DNA from: Rossellomorea sp. BNER
GTDB taxonomy: Bacteria; Bacillota; Bacilli; Bacillales; Bacillaceae_B
Length of the DNA: 64,000 bases
Assembly (NCBI GenBank): GCA_024213275.1
Contig: JANAVG010000003.1
Location: 124,001-188,000 of the forward strand
Direction: 5' to 3'
A model generated the notes under the pieces. It did not search any database, was not told the origin of the DNA, and was given only the letters and a program-made list of their open reading frames with translations. A program made the position numbers and the translations under genes. Position 1 is the stretch's first letter, and every line of letters begins with the position of its first letter. Shown here one piece after another: positions 8,996-18,852 of this stretch.

Positions 8996-9176
8996 AAGGC
9001 TGTTTTCTAAAACTGCAGGTGCGAGACTCCTGCGGGAGTAGCGGGACAGGTGAGACCTAAGCAGGTGCAAGGCGACGAGGTGGCTCACCGCCCGCCCCGC
9101 GGAAAGCGAGCAACCTTTCACTGCAACCAACCAACCAACCCTATTCAAATTACACAATGTTTACGAAAACAGCCTT
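8996..9176. repeat. GC-rich dispersed repeat with terminal inverted repeats
   Basis: A 12-bp perfect inverted repeat, AAGGCTGTTTTC (8996-9007) and GAAAACAGCCTT (9165-9176), brackets a strikingly GC-rich core (about 9017-9115) in an otherwise AT-rich sequence. The core (GAGACTCCTGCGGGAGTAGC, then a GGCTCACCGCCCGCCC stretch) matches a repeat I remember from many Bacillus genomes. A CCAA microrepeat lies at about 9126-9139. The element fills most of the gap between the PlsY-like gene and tepA. No coding potential was seen. Confidence 0.7.
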
Positions 9177-9273
9177 GTTAAATGACACCGTATATAAACT
9201 CCTTTTCCAAGTATGAAAACATTTCCTCCAAGGGATACTATACAATATCATTTGGAAGAAGGAGTGTAGCATT

Positions 9274-10041
9274 ATGAGTGATAATTATCGAATGGAAGAT
9301 CCACAAACTTCACCTGGTTCAGAGCCTGATAAAGGGGATCAAGATAAAGATCAAAAATCTGGTTTGATGGAAAAAATTCAGCAATTAGGTCAAACAAATG
9401 TGCCACAAATGTCAAATGATTCAAATATTCATTGTTTAACAATAGTAGGTCAAATCGAAGGGCATATGCAGTTGCCACCTCAAAATAAAACAACGAAATA
9501 TGAACATGTTATTCCACAATTGGTAGCTATTGAACAGAACCCTAAAATAGAAGGGGTACTTGTTGTCTTGAATACTGTTGGTGGTGATGTTGAAGCAGGA
9601 TTAGCTATATCAGAAATGCTGGCTTCTTTATCAAAGCCGTCCGTATCCATTGTACTAGGTGGAGGTCATTCCATCGGAGTTCCAATAGCTGTTTCATGTG
9701 ATTATTCCTTTATAGCTGGTACTGCTACGATGACCATTCATCCAGTCAGGCTTACAGGATTAGTAATCGGAGTACCTCAAACGTTTGAGTACTTGGATAA
9801 AATGCAGGAGCGGGTCGTAAATTTTGTGACGAAACATTCGAATATTACAGAAGATGATTTTAAAGATTTAATGTTTGCGAAAGGAAATCTAACTCGAGAC
9901 ATTGGAACTAATGTTGTTGGTCATGATGCTGTGAATTATGGTCTAATCGATGGTGTAGGCGGTGTCGGTGAAGCTATCAAGAAATTAAATGAACTGATTT
10001 CACAAAACGGAGGATATAAGGAAGAAGGGATGATTCAGTGA
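9274..10041 (+). CDS. tepA: TepA, ClpP-fold serine protease (translocation-enhancing protein)
   Basis: 255 residues with an N-terminal polar, probably disordered stretch of ~40 residues and a ClpP/crotonase-fold domain. The nucleophile region is [14 protein letters not shown] and the downstream His lies in [10 protein letters not shown], a position like the ClpP Ser-His pair. Known as YmfB/TepA in B. subtilis, where it is reported to affect protein export and small acid-soluble spore protein degradation. ATG 9274 has AAGAAGGAG upstream. It overlaps ylzJ by 4 bp, so the two are translationally coupled. Confidence 0.92.
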   Translation: MSDNYRMEDPQTSPGSEPDKGDQDKDQKSGLMEKIQQLGQTNVPQMSNDSNIHCLTIVGQIEGHMQLPPQNKTTKYEHVIPQLVAIEQNPKIEGVLVVLNTVGGDVEAGLAISEMLASLSKPSVSIVLGGGHSIGVPIAVSCDYSFIAGTATMTIHPVRLTGLVIGVPQTFEYLDKMQERVVNFVTKHSNITEDDFKDLMFAKGNLTRDIGTNVVGHDAVNYGLIDGVGGVGEAIKKLNELISQNGGYKEEGMIQ

Positions 10042-10241
10042 TACTGTATACAGTCATTCCAAACGAGCACGTATTTCCTACAGCCGATTCTGATTATGCC
10101 GGGCAGATGATGATTGAGCGCCAAGGAATTCCAATGATTGTACAACAAGTTGATCAACAATATAGAATCGTACGATTAATGAGTAGTGACCCTGCTGATT
10201 ACTTGAATGAACAATTTTGTCCAGGACAATATATCAATTGA
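10038..10241 (+). CDS. ylzJ: YlzJ-like small protein
   Basis: 67 residues, overlapping the end of tepA by 4 bp. The sequence ([15 protein letters not shown], a central [18 protein letters not shown], ending FCPGQYIN) matches the YlzJ family always found behind tepA. No domain of known function. Probably co-translated with TepA; a functional link is suggested only by this conserved pairing. Confidence 0.88.
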   Translation: MILYTVIPNEHVFPTADSDYAGQMMIERQGIPMIVQQVDQQYRIVRLMSSDPADYLNEQFCPGQYIN

Positions 10242-10329
10242 ATTATTGAAAAGAATGGGTAAGCACTTATGTATTATATGAAAGAGATGTTCTGAAGAAA
10301 ATGGATATGATATAATAAGGATGGAAACA

Positions 10330-10355
10330 GCAGCCAATGTTGGCTGCTTTCTTCA
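10330..10355 (+). terminator. Terminator between ylzJ and spoIIIE
   Basis: Perfect 8-bp stem GCAGCCAA / TTGGCTGC with a 2-nt loop, followed by TTTCTT. Confidence 0.7.
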
Positions 10356-10409
10356 TCTTACATAACATTACATACTAGAAATACTGGAAAAGAATTTAGG
10401 TGAATGATA

Positions 10410-12755
10410 TTGGCAAAAAGAAAAAAAAGAAGGAAGAAAAAAACCTCTGATATAAAACAAACGATAAAATACGAACTTATTGGAATGCTTCTTATCGCTT
10501 TAAGCTTAATTGCCATCATTGAATTGGGAGCAGTAGGAAAAGCATTTGTCTTTTTCTTTAGGTTTTTCCTTGGCGAATGGTACATTATCGCGTTTTTAGG
10601 GATGCTTTTTTTAGCAGGATATTTAATGATCAAAAGGCAGATTCCCTACTTGTTTAAGAGAAGATTGGTTGGGATTTATATTGTGTTATTCAGTGCTTTA
10701 CTCTTAAGTCATGTGAAATTATTTGAACTTCTATCAAATGATGGTGCATTTCAAAACCCAAGTGTAATTGCTAATACATGGGATTTATATTGGATGGAAG
10801 TCAAAGGTGAATCAAGTACTTCAGATTTGGGGGGAGGTATGATAGGAGCAATCCTCTTTGCTGCTTCTCACTTTCTATTTGCTTCTCAAGGTACTGAAAT
10901 TATTAGTATTGTTCTTATCATAATAGGGTTTATTTTAATAACAGGTAAATCATTAGGAGAATGGATTGGCAGAGTCGGAAGTAGAGCCTTCCATTTTATG
11001 AGTGATCAATGGAATGAATTTAAAAAGGATTTGTCCGAATGGAAAGATGAACGACAAGTGAAAAAGGACGAACGCCAAAAGGTAAAAGCTGAAGAAAAAG
11101 CAAAAGACGATTCAATTCTAATCCCTGAAAAAAGTTCAGAAGAGAAAACGGAACCCATCATTTCAAGTTTTGCAGAAAGAGCCTATCCAGATGATGAACA
11201 TCAGAAAATGGATGCTCAAAATGAAAATAATAGCACTGAAACGGTAAAGCACTCACCCTCTAACTCAGGGGAAATAGAAGAGGAACAAGCACCTCCGATA
11301 ACGTTTACAGAATTAGAGAACAAGGATTATAAACTACCACCAATTTCTTTGTTAAAGAGACCGCAACAAACGGATCAAAGCAACGAATATCAATTGATTC
11401 ATTCAAATGCAGCCAAACTCGAACGAACTTTTCAAAGCTTTGGTGTTAAGGCAAAGGTTACTCAAGTTCACTTAGGTCCTGCAGTGACGAAATATGAAGT
11501 CCACCCTGATGTTGGGGTTAAGGTTAGTAAAATCGTGAATTTAAGTGATGATTTAGCCCTTGCCCTTGCCGCTAAAGATATAAGGATTGAAGCACCAATC
11601 CCAGGAAAATCTGCAATTGGAATTGAGGTCCCGAATTCAGAGGTTGCCATGGTTTCTTTACGAGAAGTAATAGAATCAAAAGCCAACAACAAGCCCGATT
11701 CCAAGCTAATGATTGGTCTTGGACGAGATATTACAGGGGAAGCGGTATTAGCAGAATTAAACAAGATGCCGCATATGCTTGTAGCTGGAGCTACAGGAAG
11801 CGGAAAGAGTGTTTGTATCAATGGAATTATCACTAGCATACTCATGAGAGCTAAGCCTCATGAAGTTAAAATGATGATGATTGATCCAAAAATGGTAGAG
11901 TTAAACGTTTATAATGGAGTGCCTCATCTATTGGCACCTGTTGTGACAGATGCGAAAAAAGCTTCTCAGGCACTTAAAAAAGTCGTGAGTGAAATGGAAA
12001 GACGGTACGAACTGTTTTCACATACAGGAACTAGAAACATTGAAGGATACAATGAATATGTAAAAAGACAGAATAATGATAAAGACGAAAAGCAACCATT
12101 ACTCCCTTATATCGTCGTAATAGTTGATGAATTGGCAGATTTAATGATGGTTGCATCAAGCGATGTTGAAGATGCTATCACACGACTAGCACAAATGGCA
12201 CGTGCGGCAGGGATTCATTTAATTATCGCTACCCAAAGACCGTCTGTAGATGTCATTACAGGCGTAATTAAAGCAAATATCCCTTCACGTATCGCATTTG
12301 CGGTATCTTCTCAAACAGACTCAAGAACAATTTTAGACTCGGGAGGAGCAGAGAAACTCTTAGGTAAAGGGGATATGCTCTTTATGCCAGTAGGTGCATC
12401 AAAGCCTACCCGAGTACAAGGTGCTTTTCTATCTGATGATGAGGTGGAAGAAATTGTTGACTTTGTCATAGATCAACAGAAGGCCCAGTATCAAGAAGAG
12501 ATGATACCAGACGAAATTCCAGAGAATGAGAATAGATCTGATGTGGATGATGACGTCTATGACGACGCCGTTCAATTAATTGCTGAAATGCAAACAGCAT
12601 CCGTATCTATGTTGCAACGAAGATTTAGAATTGGTTACACAAGAGCGGCAAGATTAATTGATGAAATGGAAGTCCGTGGAGTGGTAGGACCATATGAAGG
12701 AAGTAAGCCTAGGACAGTGCTGGTTCCAAAGCCTTCAGATGAACAAACATCATAA
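10410..12755 (+). CDS. spoIIIE: SpoIIIE DNA translocase (FtsK/SpoIIIE family)
   Basis: Pumps the forespore chromosome through the sporulation septum. About 781 residues: four hydrophobic segments in the first ~190 residues, a charged linker (about 205-300), then the motor domain with Walker [10 protein letters not shown] (about residue 460-468), Walker [11 protein letters not shown], and the C-terminal gamma winged helix ([18 protein letters not shown]) that reads polar DNA motifs. The position next to tepA/ylzJ and ymfC marks it as SpoIIIE rather than the second paralogue. Start TTG 10410 is preferred: AGGTGA at 10398-10403 abuts the in-frame ATG 10404 but is 6 nt from the TTG, and the product then begins like the B. 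subtilis protein. Confidence 0.96.
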   Translation: MAKRKKRRKKKTSDIKQTIKYELIGMLLIALSLIAIIELGAVGKAFVFFFRFFLGEWYIIAFLGMLFLAGYLMIKRQIPYLFKRRLVGIYIVLFSALLLSHVKLFELLSNDGAFQNPSVIANTWDLYWMEVKGESSTSDLGGGMIGAILFAASHFLFASQGTEIISIVLIIIGFILITGKSLGEWIGRVGSRAFHFMSDQWNEFKKDLSEWKDERQVKKDERQKVKAEEKAKDDSILIPEKSSEEKTEPIISSFAERAYPDDEHQKMDAQNENNSTETVKHSPSNSGEIEEEQAPPITFTELENKDYKLPPISLLKRPQQTDQSNEYQLIHSNAAKLERTFQSFGVKAKVTQVHLGPAVTKYEVHPDVGVKVSKIVNLSDDLALALAAKDIRIEAPIPGKSAIGIEVPNSEVAMVSLREVIESKANNKPDSKLMIGLGRDITGEAVLAELNKMPHMLVAGATGSGKSVCINGIITSILMRAKPHEVKMMMIDPKMVELNVYNGVPHLLAPVVTDAKKASQALKKVVSEMERRYELFSHTGTRNIEGYNEYVKRQNNDKDEKQPLLPYIVVIVDELADLMMVASSDVEDAITRLAQMARAAGIHLIIATQRPSVDVITGVIKANIPSRIAFAVSSQTDSRTILDSGGAEKLLGKGDMLFMPVGASKPTRVQGAFLSDDEVEEIVDFVIDQQKAQYQEEMIPDEIPENENRSDVDDDVYDDAVQLIAEMQTASVSMLQRRFRIGYTRAARLIDEMEVRGVVGPYEGSKPRTVLVPKPSDEQTS

Positions 12756-12790
12756 AAAAAGGATGATTCATATGAGTCATCCTTTTTTAT
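12756..12790 (+). terminator. Terminator of spoIIIE
   Basis: Stem AAAAAGGATGA / TCATCCTTTTTT directly after the stop codon. Confidence 0.8.
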
Positions 12791-12885
12791 CTCTTTTCGA
12801 AGTTAAAAATTGAATGCCATAAACTTTGTCATTTCATAAAGGAAGTAAATGTATAAAATGGAAAACAAAAAAATCTATAATATAT

Positions 12886-12898
12886 GATGTCAGACGTC
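12886..12898. promoter_or_regulatory. Putative GntR operator A
   Basis: GATGTCAGACGTC; its reverse complement GACGTCTGACATC shares the core GTCTGA and the flanking GA..TC frame with sites at 13182-13194 and 15252-15264. It lies just upstream of a TATACT (12923-12928). The rest of the 466-bp gap before the regulator gene holds the cre-like site and operator B listed below, and no ORF with a ribosome site. Confidence 0.5.
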
Positions 12899-12930
12899 TA
12901 GTAAGGATATCCACGATTGTGCTATACTAT

Positions 12931-12944
12931 TAAAAGCGTTTACA
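12931..12944. promoter_or_regulatory. cre-like catabolite control site
   Basis: TAAAAGCGTTTACA, reverse complement TGTAAACGCTTTTA, fits the CcpA cre pattern TGWAARCGYTWWCW closely. It sits directly after a TATACT -10-like box (12923-12928), a position suited to repression of this operon by good carbon sources. Confidence 0.5.
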
Positions 12945-13181
12945 TTTGTAAAATGAATGTCTCTTGTCTGTTATAAATGAAAAATATCGCATTAAAATGT
13001 ATTATTTTTATTTATATTGAAAAGAAAAGGGTTTACATCCGTGCATTTTTCAATGAAAACAGGTTTTGTGGATTCTGAATATTGCCATTTTAGAGTTTTT
13101 TCGACAAAATCACACAATCCTATTTATTTATTTTTTGAAAAGTGTTATAGTATTTTCGATTAGTAGGAATGAAATACGTCA

Positions 13182-13194
13182 GAGGTCTGATGTC
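13182..13194. promoter_or_regulatory. Putative GntR operator B (autoregulation)
   Basis: GAGGTCTGATGTC, containing the perfect palindrome CAGA-GG-TCTG (13180-13189). It lies about 30 bp after a TATAGT -10-like box (13146-13151) and 28 bp before the regulator's start codon, which suggests autorepression. Confidence 0.55.
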
Positions 13195-13221
13195 TTGAGA
13201 AAATTTGGTGGTGGTTCCAGG

Positions 13222-13947
13222 ATGACAATTAAAACGGATACGAGACATTTATACTTACAGGTCATTGATCGTCTTAAGAGAGACATCAAGGCAGGGGTTT
13301 ATAAAGAGAAAGAAAAGCTCCCGTCAGAATTTGACTTAGCTAAACAGCTTGGGGTTAGTAGGGCTACTCTTAGAGAGGCTCTTAGAATATTAGAAGAGGA
13401 CAATGTCATTACTCGTCGTCATGGTGTAGGAACATTTGTAAACGCTAAACCGCTCTTCACTTCTGGTATTGAGCAGTTAAACAGTGTATCAAGTATGATT
13501 AAACAGGCAGGAATGGAACCAGGTACTATTTTCTTAAGCTCTAGCACTCAAGGTCCAACAGAGGAAGATGTCCGTAGGTTCAATTTTGAAGTGGAAGAAG
13601 AAGTTGTGGTAATTGAACGTGTAAGAACAGCAAATGGTGAGCCGGTTGTTTATTGTGTCGATAAAATACCAGCTAGTGTATTTCCTCGAGCCTTTACCCA
13701 TGAAGATAATTCTATCTTTCATGTACTTGAACAAGAAGAGAACCGCAGAATCACACATGCTGTAGCTCAAATTGAGCCCGTTGGATATCATGATAAAATT
13801 TCTCCAATTCTTGAGTGTGAACCAGAAACGGCGATGCTTGTTTTAAAACAAATGCACTTTGATGACTTTGACGAGCCGATTCTTTACTCTGTAAACTATT
13901 TTAAAGCGGATATGTTTAGCTTCCATGTTTTAAGAAAACGTGTATAG
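13222..13947 (+). CDS. ymfC: GntR/HutC-family transcriptional regulator (YmfC-like)
   Basis: 241 residues: an N-terminal winged helix-turn-helix ([20 protein letters not shown], then RHGVGTFV) and a C-terminal UTRA-type ligand-binding domain ([20 protein letters not shown] onward). I start it at ATG 13222, where the protein aligns with YmfC; the frame is open ~50 codons further upstream, but that stretch overlaps promoter and operator B. The next gene is a BMP lipoprotein followed by its ABC transporter, so the likely job is control of nucleoside-type uptake. The effector is unknown. Three similar 13-bp palindromes nearby are candidate binding sites. Confidence 0.85.
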   Translation: MTIKTDTRHLYLQVIDRLKRDIKAGVYKEKEKLPSEFDLAKQLGVSRATLREALRILEEDNVITRRHGVGTFVNAKPLFTSGIEQLNSVSSMIKQAGMEPGTIFLSSSTQGPTEEDVRRFNFEVEEEVVVIERVRTANGEPVVYCVDKIPASVFPRAFTHEDNSIFHVLEQEENRRITHAVAQIEPVGYHDKISPILECEPETAMLVLKQMHFDDFDEPILYSVNYFKADMFSFHVLRKRV

Positions 13948-14004
13948 CAACATATTCCTAGTGTTTCTACTAACTTATTACATTATTAATGGGGGGTACT
14001 TTAA

Positions 14005-15111
14005 GTGAAAAAGCGTAAATTGGGTATGGCGCTGTCACTCGTGCTTGCAGCAGGTGCTATTTTAGGTGCATGTGGAACAAGTGGGGACCAAGAAGAAGGA
14101 TCTTCTAATGGCGGCAACGAGAAGGATAAATTTACTGTAGCAATGGTAACGGACGTTGGTGGAGTTGATGATAAATCATTCAACCAATCAGCTTGGGAAG
14201 GACTTCAAGCTTTTGGTGAAGAAAATGGTTTAGAAAAAGGTACTGATGGATTCGACTATCTTCAATCTCAATCAGATGCTGATTATGCAACAAACTTAAA
14301 CAAATTAGCACGTCAAGATTTTGACTTAGTATATGGAATTGGCTTCTTAATGGAAGGGGCAATCAAAGAAATTGCAGGGCAACAAAAAGAATCAAAGTTT
14401 GCAATTGTTGACGCAGTTGTTGAACAACCAAACGTAGCGAGCATTATGTTTAAAGAACAAGAAGCTTCTTTTTTAGCTGGAGTTGCTGCTGCAAATGCTA
14501 CAAAAACTAATAAAATTGGATTTATCGGTGGGATGGAAATTCCCGTGATCGACCGTTTTGAAACTGGATTCCTTGCTGGTGTTGCATCAGTAAATCCTGA
14601 TCTAAAAGTAGATGTCCAATATGCTGGTGCATTCGATAAAGCAGAAGTTGGCCAAGCGATTGCTTCTAAAATGTACTCTTCTGGTGTAGATGTCATTTTC
14701 CATGCAGCCGGAGGAACTGGTAACGGATTATTCACAGAAGCTCGTAACCTAAAAGAAAAAGATCCATCACGTGTCCTTTGGGCAATCGGAGTTGACTCTG
14801 ATCAAACAGCTGAAGGTATCGTAAAAGTCGATGGAGAAGAGAAGAACATTGTTTTAACTTCAGCACTTAAGCGTGTAGATAACGCAGTAAAAGATCTTTC
14901 TACAAAAGCAAAAGAAGGAAACTTCCCTGGAGGAGAAACAATTCTTTATGGCTTAAAGGAAGAAGGAGTAGGTCTTGCACCACTTAATGATGAAATTGAA
15001 AACAAAGATGAAATCATGAAAAAAGTAGAGGAATGGAAAGAGAAAATCATCAATGGTGATATTACTGTTCCAGCTACTAAAGATGAGCTTAAATCTTTCA
15101 AAGCTAACTAA
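14005..15111 (+). CDS. BMP-family lipoprotein, nucleoside-type substrate-binding protein
   Basis: 368 residues. A lipoprotein signal peptide ends in the lipobox LGAC (around residues 20-23), followed by a Ser/Gly/Glu-rich linker, then a BMP/PnrA-type periplasmic-binding fold: [39 protein letters not shown], and [10 protein letters not shown]. These proteins bind purine or other nucleosides outside the membrane. GTG 14005 has GGGGGG about 9 nt upstream. It lies between the GntR regulator and the ATPase/permease genes, as in the B. subtilis nupN-nupOPQ system. The exact substrate is not readable from sequence. Confidence 0.9.
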   Translation: MKKRKLGMALSLVLAAGAILGACGTSGDQEEGSSNGGNEKDKFTVAMVTDVGGVDDKSFNQSAWEGLQAFGEENGLEKGTDGFDYLQSQSDADYATNLNKLARQDFDLVYGIGFLMEGAIKEIAGQQKESKFAIVDAVVEQPNVASIMFKEQEASFLAGVAAANATKTNKIGFIGGMEIPVIDRFETGFLAGVASVNPDLKVDVQYAGAFDKAEVGQAIASKMYSSGVDVIFHAAGGTGNGLFTEARNLKEKDPSRVLWAIGVDSDQTAEGIVKVDGEEKNIVLTSALKRVDNAVKDLSTKAKEGNFPGGETILYGLKEEGVGLAPLNDEIENKDEIMKKVEEWKEKIINGDITVPATKDELKSFKAN

Positions 15112-15123
15112 TATGTGATTTTT

Positions 15124-15165
15124 GGGATAAGCGGCTTTCATTGTCGGTCTCTTATCCCATTTTTC
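15124..15165 (+). terminator. Terminator or attenuating hairpin after the BMP gene
   Basis: Stem GGGATAAG / CTTATCCC followed by ATTTTTCTT. It would let the abundant binding protein be made in excess over the transporter subunits. Confidence 0.65.
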
Positions 15166-15221
15166 TTAAAATTTTAATTGAAGTGTAGATTTCGATTCTA
15201 CTTTTCACTTAGAGTTTTACC

Positions 15222-15243
15222 AGGGGGATGCCCCTTTTTTCTT
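15222..15243 (+). terminator. Second short hairpin before the ABC promoter
   Basis: A short GGGG/CCCC stem followed by six T and CTT, immediately upstream of a TTGACA box. It would insulate the ABC genes from read-through. Confidence 0.5.
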
Positions 15244-15270
15244 GACACTACGAGGTCTGACCTCTAACTA
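15242..15270 (+). promoter_or_regulatory. Promoter of the ABC genes with GntR operator C in its spacer
   Basis: A perfect -35 TTGACA (15242-15247), a 17-nt spacer and a weak -10 TAACTA (15265-15270). The spacer contains the perfect palindrome GAGGTC-T-GACCTC (15252-15264), the third copy of the 13-bp motif near the GntR gene. Binding there would block RNA polymerase directly. Confidence 0.6.
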
Positions 15271-15314
15271 CTAGCCTATTATTCCGTATACCTTGGAACA
15301 AGGAGTGAGAAAGA

Positions 15315-16862
15315 ATGGATTTTGTAATAGAAATGCTCAATATCCGTAAAGAATTTCCTGGTATTGTTGCAAATGATAATATTACTCTTCAATTGAAAAA
15401 GGGAGAGATACACGCTCTTCTTGGGGAGAATGGAGCAGGAAAATCGACGCTGATGAATGTTCTCTTTGGCTTATATCAGCCTGAAAAAGGAGAAATTCGC
15501 GTTAGAGGTAAAAAAGTGAATATTTCTAACCCAAATATTGCAAATGATCTAGGAATTGGGATGGTGCACCAACATTTTATGCTTGTCGATACCTTTACTG
15601 TCACTGAAAATATTATTTTAGGTAGAGAGCCTAATAAAATGGGGACAGTTGATATTAAAAAAGCTGAAAAAGAAATTAGGGAAATATCTGACCGCTACGG
15701 TTTATCTGTAGATCCTACTGCGAAGATTTCAGAAATTTCAGTAGGTATGCAACAGCGTGTTGAAATTTTGAAAACGCTTTATCGCGGAGCGGAAATATTA
15801 ATCTTTGATGAACCTACAGCTGTACTGACTCCACAAGAGATAAAAGAATTAATTCAAATTATGAAAACCCTTATAAAAGAGGGTAAATCTATTATTCTTA
15901 TAACCCATAAATTGAAGGAAATCATGGAAGTTTGTGATCGAGTAACCGTTATTCGTAAAGGTGAAGGGATTGGGACGCTGGATGTAGAAGGTACTAATCC
16001 AAACGAACTAGCAAGCTTGATGGTAGGTCGTGAGGTCACTTTTAAAACAGAAAAAACACCATCCAGACCTAAGGGGAATGTCCTTGAAATTTCAAATCTA
16101 GTAGTGAAGGATCATCGTAATATTCCGGTGGTTAAGCAATTGGACCTAGAAGTGAAAGCAGGCGAAATTGTTGGGATTGCAGGTGTAGATGGTAACGGTC
16201 AAAATGAACTAATTGAAGCTATTACGGGGCTTATGAAGGCGGAAAGCGGTTCAATTAAGTTAAATAATAAAGAAATTCTTAATATGAAGCCTAGAAAAAT
16301 CACTGAATCAGGTGTAGGTCATATTCCTCAGGATCGCCACAAGCATGGTTTAGTTCTTGATTTTCCAATTGGTGAAAATATGGCTCTGCAAAATTATTAC
16401 ATTAAACCGTATTCAAACGCTGGAATTCTAAATTACAAGAAAATCTATGAAAAGGCAAGAAATTTGATTAAGGAATTTGATGTTCGAACACCTACTGAAT
16501 ATACAATGGCTCGTGCACTCTCTGGAGGGAACCAGCAAAAAGCGATTATTGGGCGTGAAGTCGACCGTGATCCTGATTTATTAATTGCAGCTCAGCCTAC
16601 ACGTGGACTTGACGTTGGAGCGATTGAATTTATTCATAGTCGCTTAATTGAACAAAGAGATAATGGTAAAGCTGTATTGCTCTTATCTTTTGAGTTAGAT
16701 GAAATTATCAATGTCAGTGATCGAATTGCTGTAATCTATGAGGGGAAAATTGTTTCAATTGTGGATCCTAAAGAAACAACAGAGCAAGAACTAGGACTAC
16801 TTATGGCTGGTTCGAAACAAAAGAAAGCAGGTGAGGATACTAATGTCAAGTCGTTTGATTAA
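15315..16862 (+). CDS. ABC transporter ATP-binding protein, two fused ATPase domains (NupO-like)
   Basis: 515 residues with two ABC modules. The first has Walker A GENGAGKST, Q-loop region HQHFMLVD, signature ISVGMQQRVEI and Walker B LIFDEPTA. The second has a degenerate Walker A (GVDGNGQNE), signature LSGGNQQKAIIGRE and Walker B LLIAAQPTRGLD, the pattern of sugar/nucleoside importers. It energises the two permeases encoded directly downstream; the BMP lipoprotein delivers substrate. ATG 15315 follows AAGGAGTGAG. Confidence 0.93.
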   Translation: MDFVIEMLNIRKEFPGIVANDNITLQLKKGEIHALLGENGAGKSTLMNVLFGLYQPEKGEIRVRGKKVNISNPNIANDLGIGMVHQHFMLVDTFTVTENIILGREPNKMGTVDIKKAEKEIREISDRYGLSVDPTAKISEISVGMQQRVEILKTLYRGAEILIFDEPTAVLTPQEIKELIQIMKTLIKEGKSIILITHKLKEIMEVCDRVTVIRKGEGIGTLDVEGTNPNELASLMVGREVTFKTEKTPSRPKGNVLEISNLVVKDHRNIPVVKQLDLEVKAGEIVGIAGVDGNGQNELIEAITGLMKAESGSIKLNNKEILNMKPRKITESGVGHIPQDRHKHGLVLDFPIGENMALQNYYIKPYSNAGILNYKKIYEKARNLIKEFDVRTPTEYTMARALSGGNQQKAIIGREVDRDPDLLIAAQPTRGLDVGAIEFIHSRLIEQRDNGKAVLLLSFELDEIINVSDRIAVIYEGKIVSIVDPKETTEQELGLLMAGSKQKKAGEDTNVKSFD

Positions 16863-17892
16863 TATCATCATTCCGGTAATTGCCGTCTTTCTTGGTATTC
16901 TTGTCGGGACAATCATCATGGTCTTTAGCGGCTATAGTCCTGTTGAAGGTTATACAGCATTATGGAATGGGATATTTGGAGAAATTTATTATGTTGGTGA
17001 AACAATACGTCAAGTAACACCTTATATATTTGCTGGCTTAGCAGTTGCATTCGCATTTAGAACGGGTTTATTTAACATCGGGGTAGAAGGGCAATTAATC
17101 GTTGGATGGCTAGCAGCTGTTTGGGTCGGAGTTTCATTTGAACTACCCAAGATTATTCATTTACCACTTGCTATTTTAGCAGCAGCTGTTGCAGGTGCAC
17201 TTTGGGGATTCATTCCGGGACTTCTGAAAGCCAAGTTTAAAGTACATGAAGTAATTGTCACGATTATGATGAATTATGTGGCCTTACATGTAACAAATGC
17301 CATCATTCGTACGTATTTATCTGAAAGTAGTGATCGTACAGAAAATGTTGCAGAATCTGCTAGCTTAGCATCACCGTTTTTTGAAACGTTGACAGATTAT
17401 TCACGTATGCATTGGGGAATTTTTATTGCATTAGTTTGTGCTTTTATTATGTGGTTCTTTTTAGAGAAAACAACAAAAGGTTATGAGTTAAGAGCTGTTG
17501 GGTTTAATCAACATGCATCACAATATGCAGGTATGAACGTCGGAAATAACATTATTCTTTCAATGGTTATCTCTGGAGCTTTTGCTGGTCTTGCAGGTGC
17601 CATGGAAGGATTGGGTACTTTCGGATATGCTTCCATTAAAGGTGGATTTACTGGTGTCGGGTTTGATGGAATCGCAGTAGCTTTATTAGGAGGAAATGCT
17701 GCGATCGGAGTGATCCTGGCGGCGTTATTATTTGGTGGTTTAAAAATAGGAGCCTTAAATATGCCGCTTGAAGCCGGTGTTCCGAATGAACTTGTAGATA
17801 TTATTATTGCATTAATTATTTTCTTTGTAGCTTCAAGCTACATGATTCGTTGGTTTATTGAACGTTTAAGAAATAAAAAGGGGGTGAAATAA
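16843..17892 (+). CDS. ABC transporter permease (NupP-like)
   Basis: About 349 residues with around eight to ten membrane segments and the BPD_transp_2 pattern (FRTGLFNIGVEGQ near residue 70, GLAGAMEGLGTFGY near 250). I place the start at ATG 16843, 6 nt after AGGTGAGG; an in-frame GTG at 16831 lies within that ribosome site. The gene overlaps the end of the ATPase gene by 20 bp, indicating translational coupling. It forms one half of the importer channel. Confidence 0.9.
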   Translation: MSSRLINIIIPVIAVFLGILVGTIIMVFSGYSPVEGYTALWNGIFGEIYYVGETIRQVTPYIFAGLAVAFAFRTGLFNIGVEGQLIVGWLAAVWVGVSFELPKIIHLPLAILAAAVAGALWGFIPGLLKAKFKVHEVIVTIMMNYVALHVTNAIIRTYLSESSDRTENVAESASLASPFFETLTDYSRMHWGIFIALVCAFIMWFFLEKTTKGYELRAVGFNQHASQYAGMNVGNNIILSMVISGAFAGLAGAMEGLGTFGYASIKGGFTGVGFDGIAVALLGGNAAIGVILAALLFGGLKIGALNMPLEAGVPNELVDIIIALIIFFVASSYMIRWFIERLRNKKGVK

Positions 17893-18852
17893 GTGGGCTT
17901 AATGGACATTTTGATGATTGTTATACCTTCTACATTGCTGTGGGCCACTCCACTTATTTTCACTGCTTTAGGAGGAGCATTTTCTGAACGATCAGGTATC
18001 GTTAATATTGGTTTAGAAGGATTAATGGTTATTGGTGCATTTGCTAGTATTGTATTTAATCTTGCTTATGCTGATACTTTTGGAGATGCAACACCTTGGA
18101 TTGCTTTAATCGTAGCTATGCTAGTTGGAGCTATTTTGTCTGTGCTTCATGCCGTAGCATCCATCACTTTTCGTGCAGATCAGGTCGTTTCTGGGGTGGC
18201 CATTAACCTATTAGCTATTGGGGCTGCATTATTCCTTGTAAAATTAATTTATGGGAAAGGTCAAACAGATATTATCCAAAAAGGATTTGGTAAGTTTGAT
18301 GTCCCAATTCTAAGTGACATACCACTAATTGGAGATTTGTTTTTCACCAATACGTATGCTCCACCTTTCCTAGCTATTGCAGTTGCTATCCTAGTATGGT
18401 TTATCATGTTTAAAACTCCGTTCGGACTGCGTCTTCGTTCCGTAGGGGAACACCCAATGGCAGCAGACACCATGGGGATTAATGTAACGAAAATGCGTTA
18501 TATTGGGGTTATATTGTCTGGAGCACTCGCTGGTATCGGTGGTGGCATTTACGCTCAAGCGATTTCATCAGACTTTGGGCATGCAACCATAAATGGTCAA
18601 GGCTTTATGGCATTAGCGGCACTTATCTTTGGTAAGTGGCATCCACTAGGTGCAATGGGAGCAGCTTTGTTCTTCGGGTTTGCTCAAAGTTTAAGTATCA
18701 TTGGAAACAGTTTACCACTTTTAGAGAACATCCCGAGAGTATACTTATTAATCTCTCCATATGTACTGACGATATTAGCCCTTGCAGGATTTATCGGCCG
18801 TGCTGATGCGCCTAAAGCACTTGGTAATCCTTATATTAAAGGGAAAAGATAA
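17893..18852 (+). CDS. ABC transporter permease (NupQ-like)
   Basis: 319 residues, a second BPD_transp_2 permease with SGIVNIGLEGLMVIGAF near residue 35 and LAGIGGGIYAQ near 215. The GTG start follows the previous stop codon immediately and has AAGGGGGTG just upstream. It pairs with the preceding permease. A strong terminator at 18865-18896 closes the operon. Confidence 0.9.
   Translation: MGLMDILMIVIPSTLLWATPLIFTALGGAFSERSGIVNIGLEGLMVIGAFASIVFNLAYADTFGDATPWIALIVAMLVGAILSVLHAVASITFRADQVVSGVAINLLAIGAALFLVKLIYGKGQTDIIQKGFGKFDVPILSDIPLIGDLFFTNTYAPPFLAIAVAILVWFIMFKTPFGLRLRSVGEHPMAADTMGINVTKMRYIGVILSGALAGIGGGIYAQAISSDFGHATINGQGFMALAALIFGKWHPLGAMGAALFFGFAQSLSIIGNSLPLLENIPRVYLLISPYVLTILALAGFIGRADAPKALGNPYIKGKR

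Noticed and set aside
9117-9145. CCAA microrepeat as a regulatory array or CRISPR
   Set aside because: Only a few tandem tetranucleotides inside a dispersed repeat, with no spacers; no CRISPR-like direct repeats were seen anywhere.
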